A DNA stretch of 64,000 nucleotides, from the NCBI GenBank assembly GCA_964007475.1, contig CAXFZM010000303.1, positions 1 through 64,000 on the forward strand, in the 5' to 3' direction. Positions within the stretch are counted from its first letter, which is position 1; each line of letters starts with the position of its first letter. The DNA comes from Hybos culiciformis. Its lineage: Eukaryota > Arthropoda > Insecta > Diptera > Hybotidae. The notes under the pieces are model-generated. The model had not been told where the DNA came from. It did not search any database and worked only from the letters and a program-made list of their open reading frames with translations. This document shows positions 11,048 to 23,027 of the stretch, piece by piece. The position numbers were made by a program, and so were the translations under genes.

Positions 11048-11293
11048 TGTAATGCCCCCTTATCATTATGTACATAATACTATATACATTGTATATTATA
11101 AGCTCTCTTTCTCTTATTATTATTATTCGTTAAGTTATCATAGTATTAGTTAATAAGAAAGTATAAGACATGTCTAGGTACTTAGTTTTAAGTCAGTTTT
11201 ATAATCACTTCTTAAATAGTAAACATATAATAAATAAGTCTGAAGTTTAACCACCTGTTGTTTTTTATTAAAAGATACCCTAGTGGTATCACA
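11048..11293 (+). repeat. 3' LTR of gypsy-1
   Basis: 246 bp, identical to the 5' LTR except position 11,091. Followed by the target duplication ACGT. Confidence 0.95.
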
Positions 11294-11821
11294 ACGTCTA
11301 CAAAATTTAAGTAAATCGGTTCAGTAGGACTTGAGTTATCATGGAAATCGTTTTAAAAAAGACAGTTTTGAGAAAAACGCGTTTAAAGTTTCACGTAAAG
11401 TTCTCGGAGTGTAATTCATGAAATTATATTTTAGTAAAACAGCCATACCTCCGAAAATAATTTGAATCTTCTAAAATCCTCTTAAAGACATATTCTTAAA
11501 GAGTTAAACTTTGAAAATATGAAAAAAAAAAAAATAATTTTTTAAAGCATTGGTGCCCAAACTACGGCCCGATAAGCATTTTTATCTGGCTCGTTTTGAA
11601 TTTTATGATTAGTATCTACAAATTTTCATAAAATTATATTTCTTTTTAAGAATTTAAAAGATATATAAAATAAAAGTTTTCTTATAATTTGTTTATATTT
11701 ATTTTTTATTTCGTACAGTAATAATTCTTAAACAGAAAAAAAGTATTTTTTTTTTTTTATTTGGCAAGAATACTGGATTACGAATTCATGCATAATTAAT
11801 TAGTAATATGAAAACTTACTT
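11294..11821. other. Repeat flank, no gene
   Basis: Continues the repeat that gypsy-1 split. Around 11,545-11,605 the sequence gcccaaactacggcccg resembles the end of a hAT-type MITE, but no partner end was found. Confidence 0.4.
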
Positions 11822-11989
11822 CCAGCCAGAACTGCTAGAGGACAGAAACGGAAATATGACGGCAAATATGGGGGACTCCTTAAAAGTCCTCTTGGAACAA
11901 AATTTTCCTGCCAGACAAGTAAACCGGCGCTAGAGAGCGTAACCTGGGAGTAAATCAAATGATAATTAACCAAATGTTTACAGAAACTA

Positions 11990-13736
11990 AGGTTGAGTGG
12001 GCAGTATCCTCCTTTGATCGGTTTAAATCACCGAGAACGGACGGAATATAGCCATGCCTCATACAAGAGGGATTCTGTATCCTGGGGAAAATGTTGAGTA
12101 AGATATTCAATGTAAGTCTTACGATGGCGTACATCCCGGTTATCTGTAGGGAATCTAAGGTGACTTTCATTCCTAAACCGGGGAAAGGAAGTTATGAGAA
12201 AGCTAACGCGTATCGACCGATAAGCCTCACCTGTTTCATGCTAAAGATATAGACACATGCTGCTATGCGGATGATATATCGGTTATAGTAGCGGGACAGA
12301 CAGGAAACGACATAAATAGTAAGATGCAGCTAGCGGTTGATCTAATAGACCGCTGGGCAAACCAGTGCGGACTTAAACTCAACCCTAGTAAATCTGAGTT
12401 ATGTCTTTTCACTAAGAAGAGGAAAATTGAGGGACTTACAGTACCTATTGTAGGAGGGGTGAGTCTAGAAATGAAGGACAAGGTAAAATATCTTGGAGTG
12501 ATCCTTGATAAAAAGCTTACCTGGAATGCCCTATTGGTCCTGTAGAACGGCCATTGGTAGGACCTGGGGTCTTTCCCCGAAGTTTGTGAACTGGATCTAT
12601 ACCTGTGTCGTAAGACCCATGGTAGTGTATGGGGCACTGGTATGGTGGCCAGCCACAAAGAAAAAGAAAGTGACTAAACTTTTGGACCAAATTCAGAGAT
12701 CAGCCTGTCTGGGAATAACCGGAGCGGCAAGATCGACGGCGACCAGATCGCTTGAGACAATTCTAGAATTGAGACCACTAACCCTACATGTACAGATAGC
12801 ATATATTAATACGATAGCAAGGCTATGCATGATAGGGCAATGGAGAGCAGGGGAAAATCTCACACCGCATGAAAGGGTGGGAGACTTCTCCGAGGGCATA
12901 AGAAATGAGCTATTTGCGGAAATCCCTTGGGATAAGATTGCAGGAACACTCAACGTGAATAAACTATTCAGGGTTGTGGTGAACCAAACGCGACAAGAGA
13001 TCCCAGAGGGAACCCTAGAAATATTCACAGACGGGTCCAAGAGAGAGGGACACTGTGGACTGGGGGTTTACTGTGAGGAACTTGACATATCTTATGCTGC
13101 CAACATTGATGGCTGCGCCTCGGTTGTTCAAACCGAGACCATGGCCATAATGAAGGCAGCTGGGATATTGAAGGATAAGGAGATAAAAGGATTTACTCAG
13201 ATAGCAAAAATGCCCTAAGTACCCTTACCAAAACAGAGGTAAGGTCTAGGGCAGTTGTGGAATGTCTGAGGGCACTTGTCTTGAAAATCGAGTGGCCATT
13301 ATATGGATTAAAGGCCACTCGGACGTAGAGGGAAATATGAGAGCCGACAGTCTTGCGACAGTCTTGCAACGGGGGCACTCTGGAAAGAGTACAATCTTTC
13401 AGGGGCTCCTCGGGACTAAAAGCGAGAATAGACAGTGGGGGCTGGGAAAAACACAGAGAAATCTGGCGGCAAACGGAGGGAAACAAAACCACCAAAAAGG
13501 TTTGGGGAGATTTGGACAGAGAAAAGTCTAAGCAGATTTTAAACCTTGATAGGAATAATCTGCGACTTTTCACTGGTATATGTACAGGGCACTTCTTCAG
13601 GAACCACGAGCTCCGAATAGGAAGGGCCGATACGGGAATATGCAGGGGTTGTGGAGAAGAACCCGAAACTACACATCACGTGCTCTGCCAATGTCCAACG
13701 ATTCGGACTAGGAGAGCAAGGATGTTGGGGGATTAA
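11990..13736 (+). pseudogene. LINE ORF2 remnant: RT, RNase H, zinc finger
   Basis: RT motifs 1-2 are readable at ~12,030-12,250 (FIPKPGKGSY, YRPISLT) with an in-frame stop. A deletion at ~12,250 then jumps to the catalytic YADD (~12,270) and the thumb region (PKFVNWIYTCVVRPMVVYG, ~12,570). RNase H begins with IFTDGSK (~13,020); one frame change near 13,190 separates it from SDSKNALSTL and a second near 13,270 from IKGHSDVEGN and RADSLA. The C-terminal finger CRGCGEEPETTHHVLCQCP (~13,645) is in a third frame. The ORF is therefore dead. Confidence 0.85.
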
Positions 13737-13903
13737 TTTTTGCAGGACCTTGAGGACCTGCAAGGACATAAGCCAAGGGACTTAATTAGGTTTGTGAAAG
13801 GGGTGAGTTGGCTCGATGGGGAATTATAGGCCCATCGGGTAGGGCAGTACAATGGGTAAATTACCTAGGTGCAAGGAGATCTGGGTATTTCCGACCCGCT
13901 ACA

Positions 13904-13920
13904 ACCTAACCTAACCTAAT
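13904..13920 (+). repeat. CCTAA tail of the LINE
   Basis: cctaacctaacctaat at the 3' end of the LINE. Equivalent to TTAGG, the usual insect telomere unit, on the other strand, but only three units at the end of a LINE, so it is best read as the element's 3' tail. Confidence 0.6.
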
Positions 13921-14680
13921 ATGAAAAATATAGAAGGCTTATTTTTTTACATTTAAAGCTCGGATGTCTATTATATTCAAAACGACAAGGTATTAGTTTT
14001 ACAGACTCGAGATACTTTTCCGAAAAATACATATATTTACGCATTATAATTAACATAGTTGTGAAGTTCCTGTATTTTTAACAGAATTATAGTGAACTAA
14101 AATCACCGGACCAATTATAATGGTTAATTTATTTTATTTAAATAAAACCATTATTTTAAAAATAAAATTATATTAAGTATATTTATTAAAATTAATTAGA
14201 ATTATAAAAATTTAAAAACATTATTATGAAAAACTAAATTAATAACTTATTCTATGAAAACTAAATTATAACTGAATTTTAAAAACTAATTTTGAATAAC
14301 AATATTAAATAAGTAAACTTGATTTTAAAATTAAAAATAAAATTAAGAACTGAACCTGAACCACTACATTACCCCCCTTCCAGATAAAAAAAATTAATAA
14401 AGAAAACAAAATTTTATGATGTTGTAGATGGAAGTGAATGAGAATAATGTGTGATCGATGACAGAGAAGTAGACCATCAAATAATATTTTGTGAATTAAT
14501 AATACCAATTTGTGGCGTTTCGTTTATTAAAACAGCTTTCAAAATATTACTGGTCTATAGTTGTTAAAATGATAATTGAATAATAAATTGCGCAGTTTCA
14601 TATTGCAATTGAAATGATTGCATGACATATATTGGAGAAGGACCAGGAATAACAAGTTGAGAAGTTCCATAATATACATT
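13921..14680 (-). other. Possible LTR/polypurine junction of a minus-strand retroelement
   Basis: Read on the minus strand, a purine run (ctggaaggggggtaa) ending near 14,368 is followed by tgtagtggttcagg, which looks like a polypurine tract followed by an LTR start. The other LTR end and a coding region were not found. Otherwise the stretch is AT-rich with nothing recognisable. Confidence 0.25.
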
Positions 14681-15060
14681 AAGTGCCAATGTTTGTTCTG
14701 GAGTTGTATGGTTTTAAAATTGAAGAATGTTGTACAAATTCAGAACTAATGAGGCCAGTTTGTGGCGATACGTTCATTAAAACTGAATTTATAGTGTTAC
14801 TGATCCATTGTTGTTGTAATGATAATTGTTGTTGTAATGATAATTGTTGTTGTGATGCAAATTAAAATTGTTGAATTATAATAATTGTTGATTATGATGA
14901 TGTAAGTTGAATGATAATTGAAATTGTTGAATAATAAATTGATTATAAAAATTGTTGATTATGTTGATTCATGTTACGAACATAGAGTTGAGCCTGCTGT
15001 TGGACGACTGTTGAAGGTAACTGTTGTTGTTGATGCTATTGCTGATGCTTAAATGATTCA
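14681..15060. repeat. GTT/AATTGTTG-type low-complexity repeat
   Basis: Repeated ttgttgttgtaatgataa-type units. The 60-codon ORF at 14,683-14,865 ends in this repeat and is not a supported gene. Confidence 0.5.
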
Positions 15061-15824
15061 TCTTGAGTTTTTTGATGATGTAGTTGTAATGAACAACAAA
15101 CGTAAAATTCATAATGAAATTTTGTTCTTTTTAATTTTTTTAATATTTTTTTAAAATATCAAAATATGTCATTTATTTGTAATATGTAGGGCTAAGTTGA
15201 CAGAATGATTTTTTAATATTTCAATATGTGTTGTAAAAATATTTTTAAAACTTTTTAATTTTGATAAATTAAAATAATATTAAGATTTCATCAAAATTAA
15301 CCAAAAATAAAAAGCAAGAAAGTAAAATATATATAATGTATAAAAATTTAGTACTTAAAATTGTGAGTTTTAAGAAAACTCTTACAATCACTTTAATAGA
15401 AAAAGGGCAAAATACTAAATTATAATTCAGGTAACTAGGTACTTAAAGTAATCAAGTTCACATTTAAGTAAAAAGTAAAAATACTCTTAATTAAATTAAT
15501 TAATTTAAAAATATTCAGTAACATACTTTGATTTTTAAAAGTATTCAGAGAAGAAAAGAAAGTGAGATTTGAAATTCTTAAATTATATTTCACTAAGCTA
15601 TTTTAAAGATTCAAATAAACATTTAAAATAATCTATGTCTGATTTTGGTTAAGAAATTAAAAAGACGTTTGTCGTCTTGAATTTTCTCAGTTGAGACCTC
15701 TTTAGCACTCAGTTTAGTTAACTGAGAAACGAAAAGATTTCCAGGTGTTCCTAATTTATTTTTTCCAGATTTGAGCAAGCAACCATGTCGAAAAATTATT
15801 TCTGCTGCAGAAATTTTATATGGA

Positions 15825-16290
15825 ATACGATAAAATAATACTTATTTCTCTTTTATTTTATTTTATAGTACGTGTTACGTTTTATACACTTACGATAATA
15901 TAATATTTTGGGAGGTTATAATTTCATGTTTTCTAAGCAAATGCGATAGAATAATTTTTTTGAAATCTTAATTTTTAAAAATTCGTATGCTTATACGATA
16001 AAATAATTCTTATCAATTTTGTAGGAAAATTTTCATACAATTTTTATCGTAAATCCGAAATTTTGGCGCATTCCATAATGTAATATTAAAAAATCAAATT
16101 TTTGGCCTTTACGATAAAATCGTGACTCTGTATCTCAGGAACGGAAGCAAATACAGAAACACGGGTTAGACCATTCGAAAGAGCTTGAAAAGTTTGGTAC
16201 TGCCTCATACTTAACTCATTTTTTTTGGGTTTGGCGTTTACGATAATATAATTTTGGGGCGAAGAAATGACAACATAAACCTCCCAAATG
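15825..16290. repeat. Relic TACGATAAA-rich repeat, second copy
   Basis: Shares the ~23-bp segment described at 1915 in opposite orientation, with many TACGATAA motifs. Probably the same non-autonomous element family. Confidence 0.45.
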
Positions 16291-16375
16291 ACACTACATA
16301 CCACAAGCTAGTCAGCTCCCTTACGGCTAAACAACTCAGATAAGTGACCTGTCCAAAAATTTTAAACCTCACCTC

Positions 16376-16636
16376 TTGGCGGTGCACGATAGTAATATGG
16401 GAATTAATATCGTAAATCTACTATTAATCATAACCTTCTTGAAACTAATTTGTAATAATTTGGATATGATTAAAGCAAAAACAGCAACCCTACCTGAAAC
16501 TTATCTAAGGAAAAAACGAATTCAGAGAGTATTTAAGTTTAAGGGTAAAGAAGAAGAATCGGAAAAAATACAAATTTTCAAAGTCCCAACTTTTTTAGTT
16601 GGCAGTAACTACCAACTAAAAAGAAAATATTAGTAA
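16376..16636 (+). CDS. Unrecognised short ORF with one hydrophobic segment
   Basis: 85 codons. Residues ~9-27 (GINIVNLLLIITFLKLICN) could span a membrane, followed by a basic tail. After two stops the same frame continues in readable form (KINPLVGIEMYQVSEYLKLG), so this may be the decayed C-terminal end of a longer membrane protein, for example a retroelement envelope. A purine run ending cgggggg at 16,815 followed by tgtatataaat looks like a polypurine tract plus LTR start, which would fit, but this is inference. Confidence 0.2.
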
Positions 16637-16939
16637 TACAGAATAAAGAAAATAAATCCCTTAGTAGGTATAGAAATGTATCAAGTTTCAGAATATCTGA
16701 AGTTAGGAGTAGGAGAAAAATAAGAAGCAACTGATTCCTCAGCTGTTAGAGTTTCTGTATAAATAAAAATTATCTTTCTATTGTTATGATTAATTTTAAA
16801 GATTGAAAAACGGGGGGTGTATATAAATACAAAAATTCTGAGTTCAAGATGAACTCATGAAGAATTTTATCATATCTTATGATGAAAGAGATAGTGGTGG
16901 AGGTAGAGGCAAGAGAAAGTGCTCTACTTTCAACTATGA

Positions 16940-17100
16940 ATCTGGTGTTGAGTCCACTGTCTAAGGACATCCTGTTCAAAGGCTGGGTCTAAGCTCGTCG
17001 GTGGGTGGGTACGGACAGTGAACACCAGAGGGCTCATAACATTGTTTATAGGATGTCTCTGATGAAAAGGTTTAAAACTGAGATAAAACTAAAAAAAAAG
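16940..17100 (-). repeat. Repeat shared in inverse orientation with 40,375-40,530
   Basis: The reverse complement contains tagacccagcctttgaacag and flanking blocks that match ~40,480 with moderate divergence. The matching region at 40 kb precedes a tRNA-Lys-type primer site, so both may be LTR fragments of one family. Confidence 0.5.
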
Positions 17101-18140
17101 GAAGCCCCGACTAAAAATAATAAAAAAAGCCATCTTAACACTAAATGACTATGTCGTCATTCTTCAACTTATGGCTATGGCCATCTTGAGCTGGACCTTA
17201 CTTCAGCATTTCAATGTAGTGTAAAAACATTTTCTTTTATTCTGATAATTACATTAAATTTATTGAAAAGTTAAAAAAATTTTATAATCTTAAATAAAAC
17301 TAAAGTACAGCAGTTTGGTATGGTTCTTCATTAAATTCATTTACAATGTTTTATTTCTTTTTTTGGAAGAATATTTCCTTTTATGATCTTGAATTATAGG
17401 ATTTTTGTTTTACAATTTCCTATTTTTATATTTCTTTTATTAAACATTTGTTTCATATAAAAATTTTTGTTTGTAATAATTTAAAGTTTTAAATTTACTT
17501 TATCATATATATATTAACATTTCTTGAATTTTGCTATAGTACTTTTTACTATTATTTTACTATTTGCCTACTTTTGAGGACTTTATTCTGTTTTCTTTGT
17601 TTGCCGACAGGCGTCTTCACCGCAATGTTATGGTAGGTTTTCTCCTAGTGGTCTGTTTTCTCCTAGTGGTGGCTATAAAAACCTTGTCGGTGGGTAAAAA
17701 AAATTTTCTTGCTTTTTGCTTTAATGTTTGAAGAATTTTTTTTTACATGAAATTAGGAATATAAGAAAATAGATTAGAAAGTTAAATTTGTTATTATTGT
17801 TATTTATAAATGTTAAAATTAGTTATAGTTATTAGAAGTGAATACTGATACAAGAATCAACCACCTATCCTTAATTATAAATTTCTTTTTTCTTTTTAGC
17901 CGGTAAAATATTTTTCGCAAGTCGCTGATGATTTTTTTTTGTCTTGGGTGGTAACATTAAATTAGATATTGATACGTATTACTTTTTAATTAAAGTTAAA
18001 AGTTTTTCGTTCGAAAGTGTTTGTTTTTTTCTTTGTTAAAATTTTTTTGGATGTTTTTTTTTCTATTTATATTTTTTTTTTTTGTGAAATAGAAAAATTT
18101 TGTGTTTTTTTTTTTTTTTTTTTTTAATTTCTCGTTTATA
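17101..18140. other. AT-rich DNA with short matches to 37.4-38.6 kb
   Basis: No gene. A segment at 17,722-17,755 (tgaagaatttttttttacat) recurs at ~38,298, and ttcaccgcaa blocks near 17,615 and 38,608 precede ctataaaa sequences (17,672; 38,626). The flanks of the second gypsy element therefore share an older repeat family, much diverged. Confidence 0.35.
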
Positions 18141-18316
18141 AGGCTGTCACACTTCGGCTTTTTAATGGCTTTTTGAAAAAGCTATCATCGTTGTGGCTAT
18201 TTCGTGGCTTTTTCCATACAAAAAAAAGAAAAAAAAGCTAGTGGCTTATCAAAAAGCCACTAGAAAATCAGGGATCAAATAACAAATGAGTAGTGGCTTT
18301 TTAGTTGTAGTGTGAC
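18141..18316. mobile_element. Candidate MITE
   Basis: Ends with imperfect inverted repeats (ctgtcacacttcggcttttt and reverse complement agtcacactacaactaaaaa) and contains an internal palindrome (ctagtggctt...aagccactag, 18,239-18,264). Flanks (ttataag / ttattag) could be a diverged target duplication. No ORF. Confidence 0.5.
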
Positions 18317-18869
18317 TCGCTTATTAGTTTAAAAAAAAAAGAAGCAAATGGTGAAATAGGTAAGTTTTGTTTTCTATTATAAATTTCCCTTTTTTGAGTC
18401 TGCAGTATGGCGTAAGCCATACGTGGATTTAATTTTTCTTGTTGATTTTTTTTTTTTTGAAAATTGGGTCGGGTCTCTGACCTGAAATTTTATTTTTAGT
18501 TTATTTTTTAATTAATGTTATTATTTTTCTTTTCAGATATGAATCCTTGGGAATTCCCTTATCGCATTTGTTGGCGCTGTGGCGTCAGTTTTTTGGCGTC
18601 AGTTTTTTTGTTTTTGTTTTCCTGCGTCCCCCTTTTTTTTTTTTTTTTTTTTGGTTTAAAAGGAAAGATTTTTATTTTGAAGTACGAATTATTTTAATTT
18701 TTAATTTTTTTTAAAAATTGTTATTTATTAATATATTTTTTTTTTGTTTTTCAGATTCTGAGTGTTGGTGTTTTATGGTTTGGTGGTTCCAGGGATGTTC
18801 CGGGTAAATTTTTATTATAATTATTTTTTTTTTTTTCAGGTTTTTTTTTATAAAATATTTCTCGCGCTC

Positions 18870-19262
18870 TCTAGGGACGGGGGGGGGATAGATGGATTTT
18901 ATTTGGGAAGCCCGTGGGAGAAAAGGTGGCGGCAGCCCTCGCCCGAAGGTCTACGCCGATATTTTTTTTTTGGTTCTAAAAACTTTTGTTTTTGTTTTTT
19001 TTTTTATTAATAAAAAAAATGTTTTTATTATTTTTTTTTGTTAGCTATTTTTCATCGTGGGAATTATTGATGCAGATATTGGAGGAGGGTTGTAGATCAC
19101 CTGGAGGTGATGGTAAGTATTTGTTTTTATTATATTTTTTTTTATATATTTATTTATTTATTTTTTTTTAAAGAACGGTCGCGGACTTTAGGGATGGGGG
19201 AATCTTCTAGTTTGTTTTTGGAAGCCTGTGGGAGAAATGGTGGCGGCAGGCCTGGCCGATTT
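18870..19262 (+). repeat. Two copies of a GC-richer ~90-bp segment
   Basis: Segments at ~18,870-18,955 and ~19,180-19,262 share ggaagccygtgggagaaa and gtggcggcag. They are embedded in T-rich DNA. Function unknown. Confidence 0.5.
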
Positions 19263-19334
19263 TTTTTGAAAACATTTTTTTTGTGGTTTTTTTTTGTTTT
19301 GAAATTAAAAGTGATTGTTTTGAGAGCTTTTTTA

Positions 19335-21700
19335 ATTCAAAGATCAAAAAGAAATATAAATACAGCTGTTTATTTCATTAAATATAATTTGAGGAATTTT
19401 ATAACTAAATTTATCTTCGTATATTTTAATTCTTTCATTATTTTCTACAACCTTTTTCGATTCTGTATTACTAATGGCATTTTTATTTAATGTTTTAGCT
19501 TTCGATCGAGTAATTACTTTAAATTGCTGATTTACGGTTCTTAACAGTTTTAATTCATCTACAGTGATTCGCGAGAGAGCGTCGGCTACTACGTTATTTT
19601 TGCTTTTATATATTCGATCGTAAATTTATATTCTTCCAAATCTAATCTCATTCGCGTTGGTTTGTACGATGGATTTTTAAGAGAAAATAGATAGATAAGG
19701 GGTTTATGATCTGATTTGATTCTAAAATTAGTACCATAGACGTACGGTCGGTAGTGTAAAACTGCGAAATGTATTGCTGCTAGTTCTTTTTCAATAGTGG
19801 ACTTATTTAACTCTCCTTTAGTGAAACTTCTTGAAGCATAAGATATTGGTAAATCGTTTCCGTCGACTTCTTGACTAAGAGTTGCGCCTACCCCAAGTTT
19901 CGAAGCGTCGACAGTAACAATGAACTGTCTAGAAAAATCAGGATAATGTAGGATAGGAGGATTTAAGAGACAATTTTTTAAAATTTGAAATGAGTTTTGG
20001 CAGTCTTCTGACCAGAAAAAATTTACTTTAAGTTTAGTTATATTATTGAGAGGTTTTGCTATTGAAGCGAAGTTTGGGATAAATTTTCTGTAGTAATTCA
20101 TAAATGCCACGAATCTTTTTGTCGCATCTTTATCTTTAGGTATGGGATAATTATTAATACAATCGAATTTTGAACTGTCAGGGTAAACTCCCTTGTCGGT
20201 ACACTTATCACCAAGATAAGTGACCTCTGATTTGAAAAAAGAACATTTATCAGGATTAAGTTTTAAGTTAAATTTTTGACAAATTAAAAAAAAATCGTTT
20301 AAATTTTTTAAATGGTGATCTACCGAGCAACCTACGCAAATAATATCATCTAAAGGAAACATTGTAAAGGTGATAAATCTGAAAAAGCTAACGCCATCAT
20401 GCGAGAGAATGAGTTTGGTGAAACATTTAAACCGAAGGGTAAAACTTTCCATCTGAAAGAGCCTTTATCCGTACTGAACGAGGTAATATCTCGTGATGTT
20501 TCATTTAACGGTACCTGATGAAAACCAGAATAGACATCTAACACTGAAAATTTTGATCTACCTAAATTATCTAAAATATCTTCTATTCTTGGCAAAGGGT
20601 ACTTGTCGGCAATTAGTTTTTTAAATAACTAATTTATAGTCGATACACAAGCGCCATTTTTTCTCTGAGCCTTTTTTCGGAACAAAAATAATTGGACTAT
20701 TATAGTTCGATTGGCTGGGCTCAACTAGGTTGTTTTTTAGAAGATTATTTACTTGCTTATTGATCTCTTCTTTCTGAGTAAAGGGCAATCTATAATTTTT
20801 AATGTAAGCCGGATTATGGTCAGTTATTCGGAGATCTTGTTTATAAAAATTATTCGTCGACATTCTAAATACTAAATCCCTCCATGTGAAAAATATTAGA
20901 AAATTTTTCACATAGATCTAAAAGTTTTTCCTGATAAGGAGATTTCGTTTTTGACGCAATAATTTTTAAAAGTTGCCTAGTTCTGTCTTTATTGTTTATA
21001 TTATTTGAATGATCTAGTTTTAAAAATTTTAAATTTTCTAAATGTTCTGTTTTCAAAACTATATTTTTGGAAATGACTTTAACTTTGTTGGAAAGGTTTA
21101 AAACTTTAAGTAAAGGTTGCTTCGATGCTACTGTAGTACGAGGTATAAAAATATCAGGAGCTATTTGCTGAACTAAGACTACACAAGCATAGTTGCTTGG
21201 TAGTGAGAAAGTTCGAATGACTTCGCAACGAGCAGGTAAAACGATTGAATTTTCTGTCGGATTTTCGAATATAGGTAAGGAAATTGACGAATTTCTTAAA
21301 TTCAAAGTTAAATTCATTGAATCGTAATCAATTTGACATCTAAAAAATTTTATGAAGTCCTTGCCGAGAATTCCATCTGAAGGGATGTTAAACTCTTCAG
21401 GGACGACATGAATTAAACAAGTGATTATTATGTTTTTGATAAAAAAATCTACTGAAATTGTACCTAAACTTTTAACTAAGTTTTGGGTTATGCCCGTAAT
21501 GTTAATTATATTTTGAGTATTGATTTTAAAGTTGGCTTTTGAACTAATTGACGAAATTTTAATTAATGGGATATCAGCCTGGGTATCCACATTTAAATTA
21601 GATTGAAGAACAATGTAATCTGAAAAATTGGGGTTAATATTGAAAACGTTTCTTTATGCTAATTTAGCATGATTTTTACGATTGGGAGAAATTGGTTTTG
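19335..21700 (-). pseudogene. pol: Pol pseudogene of gypsy-2
   Basis: Protease with the same DTQAD variant as gypsy-1 lies near 21,585; then the linker, RT and RNase H follow with several frame breaks (near 20,880, 20,600, 20,350) and stops. The RT catalytic box has changed from YIDD to FPLDD. RNase H (TVDASKLGVG, SDHKP) and part of the linker (VDELK-type, ~19,560) are still readable, and the homology stops at ~19,335, so integrase is deleted. Confidence 0.88.
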
Positions 21701-21789
21701 ATTGATTAGGAAATCGATTATTAAATTGGTTATAATTTATTCTTGGGGATTGTATTCTTGATCTTGAATTTGTTCCCGGTCCCCCAGCC

Positions 21790-22740
21790 CGCTTATCTAA
21801 CATTAAAATTTCTATTATTATTTATTGGAAGATTCCCTCAATTATTATTGTTCTCTCTATAAATATTATTACCCCGATTGTTTCGATAATTTTGATTATT
21901 TTGTGGATACCGAAAATTATTGTTGTCAAACTGTCGATTTTGTTGATTATTATTAAAATTCCTACGATTCTGATTATTAAAATTGCTTTGCACTCTTGAA
22001 TTTTCTCTATAAGTATTATTATTGTTATAATGATTTGATCGGTTCGGGTTTGAGCGGAAAGAAAGTACTTGCTTTTCTTCTGTTTGCAAGTCAATCTCGA
22101 TTAAAAATTTCGCAACTACCTCTTTATGATTGTTAAATTTCGTTGAAGACAGAACAGCCTTTGTGAGATCTGTTCTTGAATTATTTCTACATATCTCTAC
22201 GGTTTTTTCGATTGTTATTTCAGTTGCTTTTGCAGAAGGTATTCCTTCTAGAACTAGAGATCTTCTGAAGGCTTCTGCCAATTCATTTGTTTTTTCCGCG
22301 AATTTTTGTAAAGTAGTACGATCAGTGCAAAGGGCTTTAATCCTTCCCTCGATTACCTTCGAGCTCTCCGGTTTAATCGAGTTTTGCAAGTCTGCTATAA
22401 TTAGGTTAACTGTTTTAGAGGCTTCAGCTATTGCCTCTCTAGCTGTGCCGTCTAATTTTGACAGTATAAAATGGGATAGTAAACGTTGTAAGTCTGGGGT
22501 CGTTGCTAAATCATTAAGTAAATTAATTGAATCTATAAATGATTTTAAAGATAACGGCTCGGCACTGTAATTTTTAGTAATTTGCTAGTCGTAAAAACTC
22601 TACATTAGACAATGCTGCCATATCGATTGAATAGTCGAAAATATCCTCGTCTGATAATTCGTTACTAAGATTTGTGTCTATTCTTTTTAAAAATTCTGAC
22701 GGTAGAAATTCTGAACAATTTAAATTTTCGAAACTGCTAA
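21790..22740 (-). pseudogene. gag: Gag pseudogene of gypsy-2
   Basis: Clear homologue of the gypsy-1 Gag from its middle to its Asn/Arg-rich tail (motifs EAFRRSLVLEGIP and DLTKAVLSS are shared). At least one frame break and a stop lie near 22,575, and the first ~60-70 residues are not recognisable. The C-terminus again overlaps a G run (gctgggggaccggg on the minus strand, ~21,780), matching the gag/pol overlap of gypsy-1. Confidence 0.88.
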
Positions 22741-23027
22741 AAATTTTCACTTTGTTTATAACGTGTTAAAAAATTATCAAGCAAAATATTGTTTATATAA
22801 ATTGTAGAAAACTTTTAAATATTCATGGTGTTAAAATTTTGAAGAAAGTTAATAGGAATTGCACCTTGTAAAAAATTTTCGTTGAGGGAAAATAAATCAA
22901 ATTTGGAGAAAGTCCACAATTTGTTTATTTAACACTGGACATTGTATCCGACAAAAATAACAATTTCGATAAATAAGCAAGGATCACTCTCTGTAATAAA
23001 TTTCTTTTAGTTGTAAAAAAAAAACTA
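22741..23027 (-). other. Leader fragment of gypsy-2
   Basis: Contains the leader repeat core at 22,857 and ends at the Tigger insertion (target TA at 23,026-23,027). Non-coding. Confidence 0.6.

Larger units (their letters stand above)
2999..11293 (+). mobile_element. Ty3/gypsy LTR retrotransposon, mdg1/412-like, near-intact (gypsy-1)
   Basis: An 8.3-kb element bounded by two 246-bp LTRs beginning TG and ending CA, flanked by the 4-bp target duplication ACGT. Order: 5' LTR, tRNA-Arg-type primer site, 2.4-kb A-rich leader with tandem repeats, gag, pol in the -1 frame, polypurine tract, 3' LTR. I see no env. The LTRs differ at one position (a at 3042, g at 11,091), so insertion is recent. PR-RT-RNase H-integrase order plus the tRNA-Arg primer site place it in Ty3/gypsy near the mdg1/412 group (lineage is inference from motif style). 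It inserted into an older repeat. Confidence 0.95.
11822..13920 (+). mobile_element. Non-LTR retrotransposon, LOA/R1-like with RNase H, decayed
   Basis: A 5'-truncated, internally deleted LINE. The order RT fragment, RT thumb region, RNase H, C-terminal CCHC-like finger, short 3' UTR and CCTAA tail is that of I/LOA/R1-group elements. GC content and codon use are clearly higher than in the surrounding AT-rich DNA. Confidence 0.85.

Noticed and set aside
13904..13920. True telomeric tract
   Set aside because: Only three CCTAA units, at the 3' end of a LINE, with no longer array.
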